Assembly: GCA_902571915.1 (NCBI GenBank)
Contig: CACGDY010000003.1
Coordinates: forward strand, 1-41,878
Direction: 5' to 3'
Length of the DNA stretch: 41,878 bases
Source of the DNA: an uncultured Pelagibacteraceae bacterium
Lineage (GTDB): Bacteria > Pseudomonadota > Alphaproteobacteria > Pelagibacterales > Pelagibacteraceae
This document shows positions 32,253-41,878 of this stretch, one piece after another (within the stretch, counting starts at the first letter, position 1; each line of letters begins with the position of its first letter). Position numbers and translations under genes: made by a program. Below the pieces are notes generated by a model, which was not told where the DNA came from, searched no databases, and worked only from the letters and a program-made list of their open reading frames with translations.

Positions 32253-34025
32253 TTAAACTTTTAAAGGAAGAACTTTCATCAAAATTTTATTTCTTATAAT
32301 ATCTATATTTAGCTGATTTAAAGTACTTATTATAAAATAAATTGTATCTTCATCAATTCTCTCAATTTCATCTTGGCCTATAACTTCTACAATTCTCAAA
32401 AGTGCTGCTCCCATCTCTTTGTTATTAATCATCACTTGAATATCTGTAGGTATCTCAGTTTCATTTATTTCATATAAATTACTAAATTTAGGTGATATTT
32501 CTATTCCATCAGATTTTAGAGACTCTAAAAAAATTATATCTTTTTTAGAAAGAAAATATTTTTTGTCTTTTTTAATCTTTTTTAAGAAATTATTGATATC
32601 CTTTTGAATTTTTGATTTAGAATAGTCTCCATTAAAATAATTTACTAATTTTGATTGATGCATAACACTATTATTATATTTAATCTTTTTCTGTTCATTC
32701 TTATTTAATTCTATATTTGTATAATAAAAACTTGTTAAATTATCTGGAATTTCAAGTGGATCAATTTTTTTTAGAAATTTTTTAAGCTCAACATCAAACG
32801 CAAAATCTATTTTATCCTTTTTAAATTGATCTTTAAGTATTTGAAGAAATTTAAGTTGTTCAATTTTATCAGACTCTAAAAGAATTTTTTGATACAATAA
32901 AGCTCTCGACTCTATATTTGATAAATTTTTATAAGACTCTTTTGCATTTAATAACTGATTAATATTAAATTGAAATCTTTTATAAATTCTAAATAAATCT
33001 TCCTCTAAATAATTTTTATCGTGTGTAGCTTTTTCAATTGTAGAAATTTTATCAAGTTCTGTGACTTCGATTTCTTCAATATTGTAAAGTAAGTTAAATG
33101 ATGACAAATATTTCCATATAATTTTTTTCGTACTCTCATTTGGCTCAAAATTGAAATTTGGATTCGTTTTATACGCCAAATGAAAATCTAAAACTGTTTT
33201 TTGGGAAATGCTATCGTCTATTTTTTTTTCAAAACCTAATAAAAAATTAATTTTTTTTTCAAAATATTTGTCTTTAAAACCTAATTCTTTCTTCAAATCT
33301 AATAATAATTGAGCTTCTTCCTCTTTTCCTAGATAAATAAGACAGTAAATATTAAATTTAGATAAATATTCATCATCTATTGACTCAATATTTTTCATAA
33401 AAATCTTACACGCTTTATCTAAATTTGATTGAGACAAATGCTGATCTACAAAATATTTAGTTAAATTTGGATGAACACCTAAAACTTGATTCTTTATTAA
33501 ATATTCCTCAATTAAATCTAAGTTAGAATTTTTGATAAGCCAGTTTGATTTATATTTTAAAAACTCCTCTTCAGATATATTTATATTTGGATGATATGCA
33601 TTTGTTAACATTGAAATATTCATTATTTCTTGAGCGTCTTTTGATAATTGAATTTTTTCAATTTTAGAAAAAATATTTTTCAGTTGATCTCCATTAGAAT
33701 TAATCCACATATTTATATCAAGTCCATAATCTTCTGGATCATAAAGACCAATTATTTTTAAATTCTTGAAGTTTAAAGCATTTTCAAGTTCAATTGTGTT
33801 TAATTCTTTTTCTGATTGCATACTAAAAATGTTTATTTTATTTTGACTATTTTCGTTTTCTTCAATTTCAATGTTTGAAGGCAGCTGTGAGTTATTATCT
33901 TCAACTTGGGTTTTATCGATATTCCAAATGTCTATAGGTTTATCTTCAGCTTTTAAATTTATCATAAAAAAAAAAGAAAAAACAAAAATGAAATGTAACT
34001 TACTTAACAATTTTAAAATTTTCAT
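32253..34025 (-). CDS. 590-aa exported helical protein of unknown function
   Basis: The amino terminus is a signal peptide (KLLSKLHFIFVFSFFFMIN, then a likely cut after LKA), so the protein is periplasmic or surface-exposed. After an acidic, Asn/Gln-rich linker (to about residue 75) the rest looks mostly alpha-helical, with Leu-rich amphipathic segments of the TPR-like kind (for example DEYLSKFNIYCLIYLGKEEEA); no catalytic motif is visible. The start overlaps a 59-aa membrane ORF by 26 nt. Large exported proteins occur near aroK/aroB in other Alphaproteobacteria, but I do not recognise this family. Confidence 0.8.
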   Translation of the reverse strand: MKILKLLSKLHFIFVFSFFFMINLKAEDKPIDIWNIDKTQVEDNNSQLPSNIEIEENENSQNKINIFSMQSEKELNTIELENALNFKNLKIIGLYDPEDYGLDINMWINSNGDQLKNIFSKIEKIQLSKDAQEIMNISMLTNAYHPNINISEEEFLKYKSNWLIKNSNLDLIEEYLIKNQVLGVHPNLTKYFVDQHLSQSNLDKACKIFMKNIESIDDEYLSKFNIYCLIYLGKEEEAQLLLDLKKELGFKDKYFEKKINFLLGFEKKIDDSISQKTVLDFHLAYKTNPNFNFEPNESTKKIIWKYLSSFNLLYNIEEIEVTELDKISTIEKATHDKNYLEEDLFRIYKRFQFNINQLLNAKESYKNLSNIESRALLYQKILLESDKIEQLKFLQILKDQFKKDKIDFAFDVELKKFLKKIDPLEIPDNLTSFYYTNIELNKNEQKKIKYNNSVMHQSKLVNYFNGDYSKSKIQKDINNFLKKIKKDKKYFLSKKDIIFLESLKSDGIEISPKFSNLYEINETEIPTDIQVMINNKEMGAALLRIVEVIGQDEIERIDEDTIYFIISTLNQLNIDIIRNKILMKVLPLKV

Positions 34026-34179
34026 TAGGAATAATTTTTTCTATCGTCTTTTTAGGAGCAGGGAAATCTATTTTATTTAGAATAAATATTGACACAAAAA
34101 AAACTAAGAGTACAAAAAATAATTTAATAATAATACTCAAAAATTTTGCTCTCGAACTTGTTTTTTTGACAAATTGCAT
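34000..34179 (-). CDS. 59-aa single-pass membrane protein
   Basis: This short ORF lies on the minus strand between aroK and the 590-aa gene. It has a basic start (MQFVKKTSSRAKF), one long hydrophobic helix (LSIIIKLFFVLLVFFVSIFI), and a charged tail IDFPAPKKTIEKIIPNENFK with a proline turn. Inside-positive charge suggests the tail is periplasmic. Its last 26 nt overlap the start of the 590-aa gene, so the two are probably translated together and may act as a pair. Function is unknown. Confidence 0.65.
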   Translation of the reverse strand: MQFVKKTSSRAKFLSIIIKLFFVLLVFFVSIFILNKIDFPAPKKTIEKIIPNENFKIVK

Positions 34180-34236
34180 ATAACTTTAGATAATTTCAAA
34201 TTAAGACATATTTGTGTTTTTTCAATAAATAAGATT

Positions 34237-34749
34237 ATGAAATCAAAAAAAAATATAGTTTTTTTAGGAATGATGGGTTCTGGCAAGAGCTTGATAGGTA
34301 GATTGGTTTCAAAAAAACTAAAATTACAATTTTTTGATATTGATAATATTATAGAAATTGAAACAGGCATGAAAATTTTTGAAATTTTCGAAAAAAAAGG
34401 TGAGGAGTTTTTTAGAGAAATAGAAAAAAATATCTCTCTCAAAATTCTAAAAAAAAATAAATCGGTAATATCTTTAGGCGGTGGTGCTTTTCAAAATCAT
34501 GAAATTAGAAAAGAAGTTTTAAATGGAAATATATCAATATGGCTAAAGTGGAATTATCAAACACTTTTGAAACGAATTATAGATAAACCTCATAGACCAC
34601 TGGCCTATAATATTGAAAAAAAAGAATTAATTGAATTAATGAAAAAAAGATCAAAATTTTATAAAAAAGCACTATATAAAATAAATTGTGAGAATCTTAA
34701 TAAAAATAAAATAATTAATAAAATTTTGAACATTAATGAATTGCACTAA
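34237..34749 (+). CDS. aroK: Shikimate kinase
   Basis: The 170-aa P-loop kinase phosphorylates shikimate. The start is MKSKKNIVFLGMMG; a frame beginning 21 codons earlier is rejected as it has no homology and lies in the divergent promoter space. Motifs are GMMGSGKS (11-18), FFDIDNIIEIETG, FREIE, LGGGAFQ and the lid RPL in HRPLAYN. The end overlaps aroB by 14 nt, the common aroK-aroB pair. It lies 57 nt from the divergent 59-aa gene. Confidence 0.96.
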   Translation: MKSKKNIVFLGMMGSGKSLIGRLVSKKLKLQFFDIDNIIEIETGMKIFEIFEKKGEEFFREIEKNISLKILKKNKSVISLGGGAFQNHEIRKEVLNGNISIWLKWNYQTLLKRIIDKPHRPLAYNIEKKELIELMKKRSKFYKKALYKINCENLNKNKIINKILNINELH

Positions 34750-35842
34750 AATAGTAATTGGTACTAAGACACAAAAATATCCAATATTTATTGGCAAAAG
34801 TTTAATACCAAAAATGAGATTTCTTTTAAATAAAAATCTCAAAAATTTTGAAAAATGTTTAGTTATAGTTGATAAAAATGTGCCAAAAAAAATTTTAAAA
34901 AAAATAATTAAAATTTTAAATAAAAAACAATTATCAATTTTTCAATTTAAAGCTAATGAATTAAATAAAAGTCAAAAAAGTTTAGAGTCAATTCTAAAAA
35001 TTTTACTAAAAGAAAATTTTTCAAGACAGGATTGCCTAATTACTATAGGTGGAGGTATTACCGGAGATCTGGGTGGTTTTGCTGCAAGTGTGTTTAAGAG
35101 AGGAATTCAATTAGTGAATATGCCAACAACACTACTAGCACAAGTAGACTCATGTATTGGAGGAAAAACAGGAATTAATACTAAGTATGGAAAAAATCTT
35201 GTAGGATCTTTTTATCAACCAAAATTAGTAATAAGTGACACTGAGCTATTAGAAAGCCTTCCAAGAAGAGAAATAATTTGTGGATATGCTGAAATACTTA
35301 AACATTCTTTAATTGCAGACAAAAATTTTTTTAATTTTCTTCAAAAAAATATCTCTCAAATTTTAAATTTGAAAGCACCTTTTTTAGAAAAAGCGATTAT
35401 TAAAAGTTGTAAAATAAAAAAACTAATTGTTGAAAAAGACGAAAAAGAATCTGGAATAAGAAAAATTTTAAATCTAGGTCATACCTTTGCTCATGCTTAT
35501 GAAGCTTCATTAGGTTACTCAAAAATTTTAAATCATGGAGAAGCAGTTATTTTAGGTATCAAATCTGCATCAAAATTTAGTTTAAAAAACAAAATATTAA
35601 AAATTACAGATTATCAATCAATAATAAGTCATCTCAACAATGCCAATTTATCTCACGACATAAAAATATTTTTTTCCCTAAAAGATATTGATAAGATTAT
35701 TTCATTTATGTTGACAGATAAAAAAAATGTATCAAAAAGTATAAATCTGATTCTACTAAGAAAAATTGGTTTAACACAATATAATAAAAATTTTTCAAAA
35801 AATAAAATTAAATTATTTTTAAAGAATGAATTAACTAATTGA
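34736..35842 (+). CDS. aroB: 3-dehydroquinate synthase
   Basis: The 368-aa NAD- and zinc-dependent enzyme makes dehydroquinate from DAHP. It shows the NAD-binding GGGITGDLGGFAASVFKRG, MPTTLLAQVDSCIGGKTGIN, and metal-site segments EILKHSLI, NLGHTFAHAYEA and LNHGEAV. It is translationally coupled to aroK. Its stop lies inside the end of the convergent bolA gene (12-nt overlap). Confidence 0.96.
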   Translation: MNCTKIVIGTKTQKYPIFIGKSLIPKMRFLLNKNLKNFEKCLVIVDKNVPKKILKKIIKILNKKQLSIFQFKANELNKSQKSLESILKILLKENFSRQDCLITIGGGITGDLGGFAASVFKRGIQLVNMPTTLLAQVDSCIGGKTGINTKYGKNLVGSFYQPKLVISDTELLESLPRREIICGYAEILKHSLIADKNFFNFLQKNISQILNLKAPFLEKAIIKSCKIKKLIVEKDEKESGIRKILNLGHTFAHAYEASLGYSKILNHGEAVILGIKSASKFSLKNKILKITDYQSIISHLNNANLSHDIKIFFSLKDIDKIISFMLTDKKNVSKSINLILLRKIGLTQYNKNFSKNKIKLFLKNELTN

Positions 35843-36091
35843 TATTTGTATTGAATGAATATAATCTTTCAACTCTTTGCCAAGAATTTTATATATTTTT
35901 TTTGAACTTTCTAATCTACTTATTTTTTTTAAAGCTTTAGATTTTACTTCAATCTTTAAATGATATCTATTCTTTTGATAATTTTTATGTTTTTTGTGAA
36001 GATAAGACTTATCTATTACAACAATATCTTGGACATCAATCTCAGATCTAATTTTTTTTTCAATAATTTTAATTAATTCGATTATATTCAT
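35831..36091 (-). CDS. bolA: BolA-family protein
   Basis: The 86-aa class II KH-like fold protein has the family layout: an amino-terminal helix, DIVVIDKSYLHKKHKN with histidines typical of the iron-sulfur-binding loop, YHLKIEVKSKAL, and a final IHSIQI strand (BolA proteins end with a similar IHALxI). BolA proteins work with monothiol glutaredoxins in Fe-S handling. bolA divergent from a DnaJ-like gene is a standard alphaproteobacterial pair. Only 21 nt separate the two starts. Confidence 0.88.
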   Translation of the reverse strand: MNIIELIKIIEKKIRSEIDVQDIVVIDKSYLHKKHKNYQKNRYHLKIEVKSKALKKISRLESSKKIYKILGKELKDYIHSIQISIS

Positions 36092-36112
36092 AATTCGTAT
36101 ATAATATATATC
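36092..36112. promoter_or_regulatory. 21-nt bolA / DnaJ-like divergent promoter space
   Basis: The whole gap is A+T-rich and nearly palindromic around TATATAATATATA. A plus-strand TATAAT at 36100-36105 ends 7 nt before the DnaJ-like ATG, so that transcript would start at or very near the start codon. A TATATT-like box could serve bolA on the other strand. The -35 elements must lie inside the opposite gene. Confidence 0.4.
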
Positions 36113-36640
36113 ATGAAAAATATTTGTGATTGGAATAATTGTAATGAAATTGGAGAGTATAAAGCTCCAGTAGAAAAGGATAATAGTAAAAAATTTAGGA
36201 TGTTGTGCTTAGAACATGTAAAAGAATTTAATAAAAATTGGAACTATTTTTCAGATATGAACGACGATCAAGTAATTAACTTTTTAAAATCTGATATGAT
36301 TTGGCACAAACCTACACAAAGTTTTAGTTCTTCTGATAACTTTTTTAAAGTTTTGTGGAATAATACCCTAAAGGATGAACTTGACAAAAATAAATTCAAA
36401 AGCAATTTTAACTACATGCGGCAATTTAAATTTAATCACAAAGATATTAAAGCATTTGAAATATTAGGAATTTCTGTGGGTTTAAAATGGAAACAAATTC
36501 AGGAAAAATTCAAAGTTCTTGTGAAAAAATTTCACCCTGATATGAATTCAGGTAATAAAAAGTACGAGGAAAAGCTTAAACTAATAACATTGGCTTACAC
36601 TCAACTAAAAAACACTTATAGGGAAAAAATTGACACTTAA
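36113..36640 (+). CDS. DnaJ-like co-chaperone, C-terminal J domain
   Basis: In this 175-aa protein the J domain is at the carboxy end (about 115-172): AFEILGISVGLKWKQIQEKFKVLVKKFHPDMNSG with the HPD motif, then LKLITLAYTQLKNTYR. The amino-terminal half has CDWNNC and CLEHVKEFN, probably a small Cys/His metal site, and a Trp-rich linker. This architecture is typical of the alphaproteobacterial protein next to bolA and cobS. It would stimulate a DnaK ATPase for a specific client. It overlaps cobS by 11 nt. Confidence 0.88.
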   Translation: MKNICDWNNCNEIGEYKAPVEKDNSKKFRMLCLEHVKEFNKNWNYFSDMNDDQVINFLKSDMIWHKPTQSFSSSDNFFKVLWNNTLKDELDKNKFKSNFNYMRQFKFNHKDIKAFEILGISVGLKWKQIQEKFKVLVKKFHPDMNSGNKKYEEKLKLITLAYTQLKNTYREKIDT

Positions 36641-37604
36641 TTTAGACATACAACCAGATATTAGAGTTTCTATAAAACAAACCTTTGGAATCGAGTCTGA
36701 AATGGAGGTTGATGCGTTTTCAAAAAAAAATGAATACGTCCCTGAGATAGATAAAAATTATAAATTTGATAGAGATACAACTTTAGCAATCGTCTCAGGT
36801 TTTGCATTTAATAAAAGAGTTTTAGTTCAAGGATACCATGGCACTGGAAAATCAACACATATTGAGCAAATTGCAGCAAGATTAAATTGGCCTTGCATTA
36901 GAGTTAACCTAGATAGCCATATAAGTAGAATTGACCTTATAGGTAAAGATGCGATTGTTTTAGAGGATGGTAAACAAATTACACAATTTAATGAGGGAAT
37001 CCTTCCATGGTCAATTCAAAATTCTGTTGCTTTAGTATTTGATGAATATGATGCTGGAAGACCAGATGTAATGTTTGTTATTCAAAGAGTTTTAGAAGCA
37101 GAGGGAAACTTTACACTTTTAGACAAAAATAAAGTTATTAAACAAAACAAGTATTTTAGATTATTTGCAACATCTAATACAATTGGTCTTGGGGATACAT
37201 CAGGACTTTACCATGGGACACAACAAATTAACCAAGGTCAAATGGATAGATGGAACATTGTTACAACACTTAATTATTTAAGTTTGGAGAAAGAAATGGA
37301 AATTATTTTAGCTAAAAACAAAAATTTTAATAATCAAAAGGGTAAAGAGAAAATTTCAAATATGATAAAAGTTGCGTCATTAACTAGAAAAGGATTTATG
37401 GCTGGAGATATTTCTACTGTTATGAGTCCGAGAACTGTTCTTCATTGGGCAGAAAATACAGAGATATTTAAAGATGTTGGATATGCATTTAGAGTTACTT
37501 TTTTAAATAAATGTGATGATGTAGAAAAAAACATAATCGCAGAATATTATCAAAGATGTTTTGGAGAGGATTTGCCTGAATCTCTTATTAATATTCAAAT
37601 TTAA
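36630..37604 (+). CDS. cobS: CobS-like AAA+ ATPase (cobaltochelatase subunit family)
   Basis: The 324-aa MoxR/Mg-chelatase-type AAA+ ATPase starts at TTG inside the end of the J-protein gene. Motifs are Walker A GYHGTGKSTHIEQ (about 68-80), Walker B ALVFDEYDAGRP (about 133-144), sensor 1 FRLFATSNTIG, and arginine-rich STVMSPRTVLHW. CobS with CobT and CobN inserts cobalt in aerobic B12 synthesis, but no cob gene other than cobS/cobT is visible here, and many Alphaproteobacteria without B12 synthesis keep this pair. The actual role is therefore uncertain. Confidence 0.9.
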   Translation: MTLNLDIQPDIRVSIKQTFGIESEMEVDAFSKKNEYVPEIDKNYKFDRDTTLAIVSGFAFNKRVLVQGYHGTGKSTHIEQIAARLNWPCIRVNLDSHISRIDLIGKDAIVLEDGKQITQFNEGILPWSIQNSVALVFDEYDAGRPDVMFVIQRVLEAEGNFTLLDKNKVIKQNKYFRLFATSNTIGLGDTSGLYHGTQQINQGQMDRWNIVTTLNYLSLEKEMEIILAKNKNFNNQKGKEKISNMIKVASLTRKGFMAGDISTVMSPRTVLHWAENTEIFKDVGYAFRVTFLNKCDDVEKNIIAEYYQRCFGEDLPESLINIQI

Positions 37605-39407
37605 ATGAGTAATAGTTCTAAAGAAAATAATTTAAGAGAAAAACTTAAAGAAGCTCTGATATCTACTGAAAAAGTTATTTCAGATAGCTACAAATGCGAT
37701 CTAATCAATAAAAATGTTAAACAAAAAGATTTAAATTACTTCGAATTAGACAAAATAGATTCTGTAAAAGATTATATAAATGCTAGAGCTTTATCAGATT
37801 CTTCTGCCCTAAAAAAAAAATTTTCAAATGAAGAAATTTTCAATAAATATTTACCAAAAAATATTTCTTGTAAAAAATTATATTCTTTAGCTGAACAAAT
37901 ACGTTACGAAACTCTTGGAAGTAGAATGCTTAAAGGAATTAAAAAAAATTTGAGAGAAAATTATAATCAAATACTCAAAAGTAAAAGAAAAGAAGCAATA
38001 GACACAAAAAATGATGTTAGCATAAGTGAAGCCTTTGAACTTTACATGTTAAAGAAATTTCATAATATTGAACTAAGTCCACTATCAAGCAAAATATTAG
38101 ATTTTTGGCAAAAAGATTTTGATCAATCTATTAGTAAACATTTAAAATTTCTAAAAGACAATTTAGAGGATCAAAATGTATACGCTTCAAGATTTTCCGA
38201 AATATTACAAAATATGGATATTTTTCAAAATGAGGATCAAGAAAATAAAATCGAGAATAAAGAGGAAGAACAAAATAATCCCTCAAATACTGATCAACAT
38301 AACGAAAATGAAGACCAAAAAGATACTACAGATGACTCTCAAAAAGAATCATCATTAGAAACTGATTATGATTTAGATGATTATAAATTAGACGAACAAT
38401 TAGTTGAGTCAGAGCCAAATAAAAAAAATAATGAAAATATAGTCCAAAAAAAAATACTTAATGAGCAGAATATAGATTATAAAATATTTACCAATCAATA
38501 CGATGAGATAATTAAGGCGGAAAATTTAGAAAATTTTGAGGAAGCATCGAAACTAAGAAAAACTCTTGATCAACAATTATTAGGCTTTCAGGATATTGTC
38601 ACAAAACTTGCAAATAAACTGCAAAGGCAATTGCTTGCAAAACAAAATCGTTCATGGGACTTTGATTTAGAAGAGGGATTATTAGATAGCTCGAAATTAC
38701 CAAGAATAATAATTGATCCACTAAATTCTTTGTCTTTCAAAAAAGAGAAGGACTTAGAGTTTAAAGATACAGTTGTAAGTCTATTAATTGACAATTCTGG
38801 ATCAATGAGGGGTAGACCAATAACGATAGCTGCTATTTGTGCAGATATATTATCAAGAACTTTAGAACGTTGTTCCGTTAAGGTAGAAATTTTAGGTTTT
38901 ACGACTAAGAACTGGAAAGGTGGTCAAAGTAGAGATTACTGGAATAAAAAAGGAAAACCAATAGCTCCAGGTAGATTAAACGATCTAAGACACATAATCT
39001 ATAAAGCTGCTGATACTCATTGGAGACTCTCAAAAAACAATTTGGGATTAATGTTGAAAGAAGGACTATTAAAAGAAAATATAGATGGAGAAGCAATATC
39101 TTGGGCTTATAACAGAATCAAAAGAAGAAAAGAGGAAAGAAAAATTTTAATGGTAATTTCTGATGGAGCTCCTGTTGATGATTCTACACTTTCAGTTAAT
39201 TCAGGAGATTTTCTAGAGAAACATCTTAAAAAAATCGTCAAATTTATAGAGGAAAAATCAGATATTGAAATCTTAGCAATTGGAATTGGTCATGACGTTT
39301 CAAGATATTATAGTCGAGCAATTAAAATTACTGATGTGAATGAACTAGGTGATGTAATGACTTCTGAATTAAGTGATTTATTTAAAAGTAAAAAAATCTT
39401 TCATTAA
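37605..39407 (+). CDS. cobT: CobT-like von Willebrand factor A protein
   Basis: The 600-aa partner of CobS has a helical amino-terminal domain, a long Asp/Glu/Asn/Gln-rich low-complexity linker (about 205-285), and a carboxy-terminal vWA domain with [16 protein letters not shown] (about 394-404), then [15 protein letters not shown]. It starts at the base after the cobS stop. The complex resembles Mg-chelatase I/D and probably remodels a metal-linked client. The stop codon overlaps that of the convergent sensor kinase by 4 nt. Confidence 0.92.
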   Translation: MSNSSKENNLREKLKEALISTEKVISDSYKCDLINKNVKQKDLNYFELDKIDSVKDYINARALSDSSALKKKFSNEEIFNKYLPKNISCKKLYSLAEQIRYETLGSRMLKGIKKNLRENYNQILKSKRKEAIDTKNDVSISEAFELYMLKKFHNIELSPLSSKILDFWQKDFDQSISKHLKFLKDNLEDQNVYASRFSEILQNMDIFQNEDQENKIENKEEEQNNPSNTDQHNENEDQKDTTDDSQKESSLETDYDLDDYKLDEQLVESEPNKKNNENIVQKKILNEQNIDYKIFTNQYDEIIKAENLENFEEASKLRKTLDQQLLGFQDIVTKLANKLQRQLLAKQNRSWDFDLEEGLLDSSKLPRIIIDPLNSLSFKKEKDLEFKDTVVSLLIDNSGSMRGRPITIAAICADILSRTLERCSVKVEILGFTTKNWKGGQSRDYWNKKGKPIAPGRLNDLRHIIYKAADTHWRLSKNNLGLMLKEGLLKENIDGEAISWAYNRIKRRKEERKILMVISDGAPVDDSTLSVNSGDFLEKHLKKIVKFIEEKSDIEILAIGIGHDVSRYYSRAIKITDVNELGDVMTSELSDLFKSKKIFH

Positions 39408-40684
39408 AGATTAAATAAATCTTTATTACTCCATTTAATAATTATTTCAGCACCTGTGCGAGTTTGTGAGTTCCAACAATTTACTGTGGCAAAGTTTTTT
39501 TCAAGTAAAGTTTTTCCAATAAATATACCTAAACCTAAACCAGTATTATTTTTCTGAGAAGATCTTGATGACTTTAAATAAGGTTCACCGATTTTTGGTA
39601 ATATATCGCTTGGAAATGCTCCACCATCATCTTCTATAATTATCTCTGTTATATCGTTATCGCTCTTTAAAAAAATATATACAGTACTTTTAGAAAATTT
39701 ATTTGCATTTCCAATAAAATTTCTAAGACCATAAACAATCTCAATTGATTTTGTTATTTTTTTTGGATTAGAGTCTTGATCTATATTAAGTATAAATTTT
39801 TTTTTACTTGTTTCTTTGAATGACAGAATTATTTCTTTTAAGTAATCTCTCATTGATAAATCTTCATCAATAAATTCATCCTCTTCAGTTGGATTCAAAG
39901 ATAATTTTCTTAATATCTGATTACATCTTTCTACCTGACTTGACAATAATTCTATATCTTGAGTTAACTCTTTTTGTCCTTTTAATTGTTTAGTCAATTC
40001 CTGTGTTATTATTTTAATTGTCGACAAAGGTGTTCCTAATGAATGAGCTGCTGCTGCAGCCTGGCCACCCAAAGATAACAATTCATGCTCTTTGGCCATT
40101 ATTTCCTCCATCTTATTGAGAGCTTCTTTTCTTAATCGAGACTCAGCACCAAATATAATAGCAAAATAATTTAAAAATAATAAAGCTATTATTAGCGATA
40201 TAGGAATTGAATAGTAATAATAAGGACTATAATGGAAATGATCATTTAATGGGCTAGGTAAATCATTAGAGTAAAATGAGAGAAATAAAATAGATAAAGA
40301 AGTAAAAAAAACTAATAATAAATTAGTTTTAATTCCTAGATTTGATGAAGCAAACACACTAGGAATTATTAAGAAAATAATAAATGGATTTAAAATTCCT
40401 CCAGTTAAATATAAAAGACCACTGAGTTGAATTATATCAACACATAAATGAATAAAAGCTGATTTATCTGTTAATTGTGTCTTTTTATAAACAAATATAA
40501 GATAAAAATTACTAATTATACCTAATAAAATAAATAAATTTGAAAATACGAAATTAAATTCAAAATTAAAATAAAAATATACTAAACAGATAGATATTAA
40601 TTGACCAAATATACCTATCCATCTTAAATTAATATAAGTTGATTTTTTTAATGAGTATTGTTTAGAAGTTTCAAAAAACTTCAT
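39404..40684 (-). CDS. regB: RegB/PrrB-type membrane sensor histidine kinase with altered catalytic boxes
   Basis: The 426-aa protein has about six membrane helices in residues 20-180, including the quinone-site motif GGILNPF (95-101), then a cytoplasmic kinase region. The redox cysteine region VERCNQIL (Cys254) is present. The H box is [10 protein letters not shown] with His214, but the residue after His is Ser where RegB has Glu. The N box NFIGNA (322-327) has Gly where Glu is usual. The G1 box is DDGGAFP and G2 GLGLGIFI. RegB normally phosphorylates RegA in redox control; no regA lies downstream, since cobT converges here. It is 2 nt after gyrB. Confidence 0.85.
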   Translation of the reverse strand: MKFFETSKQYSLKKSTYINLRWIGIFGQLISICLVYFYFNFEFNFVFSNLFILLGIISNFYLIFVYKKTQLTDKSAFIHLCVDIIQLSGLLYLTGGILNPFIIFLIIPSVFASSNLGIKTNLLLVFFTSLSILFLSFYSNDLPSPLNDHFHYSPYYYYSIPISLIIALLFLNYFAIIFGAESRLRKEALNKMEEIMAKEHELLSLGGQAAAAAHSLGTPLSTIKIITQELTKQLKGQKELTQDIELLSSQVERCNQILRKLSLNPTEEDEFIDEDLSMRDYLKEIILSFKETSKKKFILNIDQDSNPKKITKSIEIVYGLRNFIGNANKFSKSTVYIFLKSDNDITEIIIEDDGGAFPSDILPKIGEPYLKSSRSSQKNNTGLGLGIFIGKTLLEKNFATVNCWNSQTRTGAEIIIKWSNKDLFNL

Positions 40685-40686
40685 TT

Positions 40687-41877
<1,191 letters not shown>

Positions 41878-41878
41878 T

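Noticed and set aside
34174-34236. Longer aroK start
   Set aside because: The extra 21 codons have no family similarity and lie in the divergent intergenic space. MKSKKNIVFLG begins just before the first beta strand, as in other shikimate kinases.
38250-38470. Acidic low-complexity stretch in cobT as an inserted repeat
   Set aside because: An acidic linker between the helical and vWA domains is normal for CobT and Mg-chelatase D-type proteins. No repeat unit is evident.

Overview
The window looks like chromosome from a streamlined, very A+T-rich marine alphaproteobacterium, most likely SAR11 (Pelagibacterales) or a close look-alike. The reasons are the roughly 70% A+T sequence, near-zero intergenic space, frequent ATGA and TAATG gene junctions, and alphaproteobacterial gene orders: lptC-lptB, rpsA-ihfB, trpF-trpB-trpA-accD-folC, murA-DUF2948-hisD-infA, rpmH-rnpA-yidD-yidC, and bolA / DnaJ-like-cobS-cobT. 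Genes for Trp, His, Arg, Lys/DAP and shikimate synthesis point to a free-living cell. I see no insertion sequence, prophage, CRISPR array or recognisable genomic island.

Layout. 1-2.5 kb (+): end of an LptC-like gene, lptB, aroA. 2.6-10.1 kb (+): rpsA, ihfB, pyrF, trpF, trpB, trpA, accD, folC. 10.1-13.7 kb (-): rmuC, an MGME1-like nuclease, an exonuclease I-like gene, thioredoxin. 13.7-17.0 kb (-): tRNA-His, hisS, hisZ, hisG, with a tiny + strand membrane ORF wedged at 13.7 kb. 17.0-21.7 kb (-): two small basic proteins, dcd, murA, DUF2948, hisD, infA, tRNA-Phe, a cold-shock gene with a clear terminator, then a 33-codon ORF. 21.8-22.6 kb: tRNA-Thr (+) and a TVP38/TMEM64 membrane protein (-). 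22.7-30.1 kb (+): rpmH, rnpA, yidD, yidC, argB, a HAD phosphatase, dapD, dapE, an HDAC-like deacylase, a SET-domain methyltransferase. 30.0-34.2 kb (-): a 59-aa membrane protein, a 590-aa exported protein, def, fmt, truA. 34.2-39.4 kb: aroK and aroB (+), bolA (-), then DnaJ-like, cobS and cobT (+). 39.4-41.9 kb (-): the carboxy-terminal part of gyrB and a RegB-type sensor kinase.

Four things stand out. (1) tRNA-His and tRNA-Phe both carry A18/G55 where nearly all tRNAs carry G18/U55, while tRNA-Thr in the same window is canonical; tRNA-His also has positions 54 and 58 exchanged. (2) tRNA-His ends 4 nt before the hisS start codon, so the hisS ribosome-binding site lies inside the tRNA acceptor strand. 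(3) The trpF-trpB-trpA block is unusually divergent: TrpB keeps the PLP lysine but has lost most invariant active-site motif residues, and both partners of the known alpha-Asp56/beta-Lys167 inter-subunit salt bridge are replaced. (4) Several genes have short ORFs beside them that are tightly coupled by overlap, including rpmH and four unannotated small proteins.

All calls come from reading the sequence by eye against remembered family motifs. No alignment, database search or structure prediction was run.
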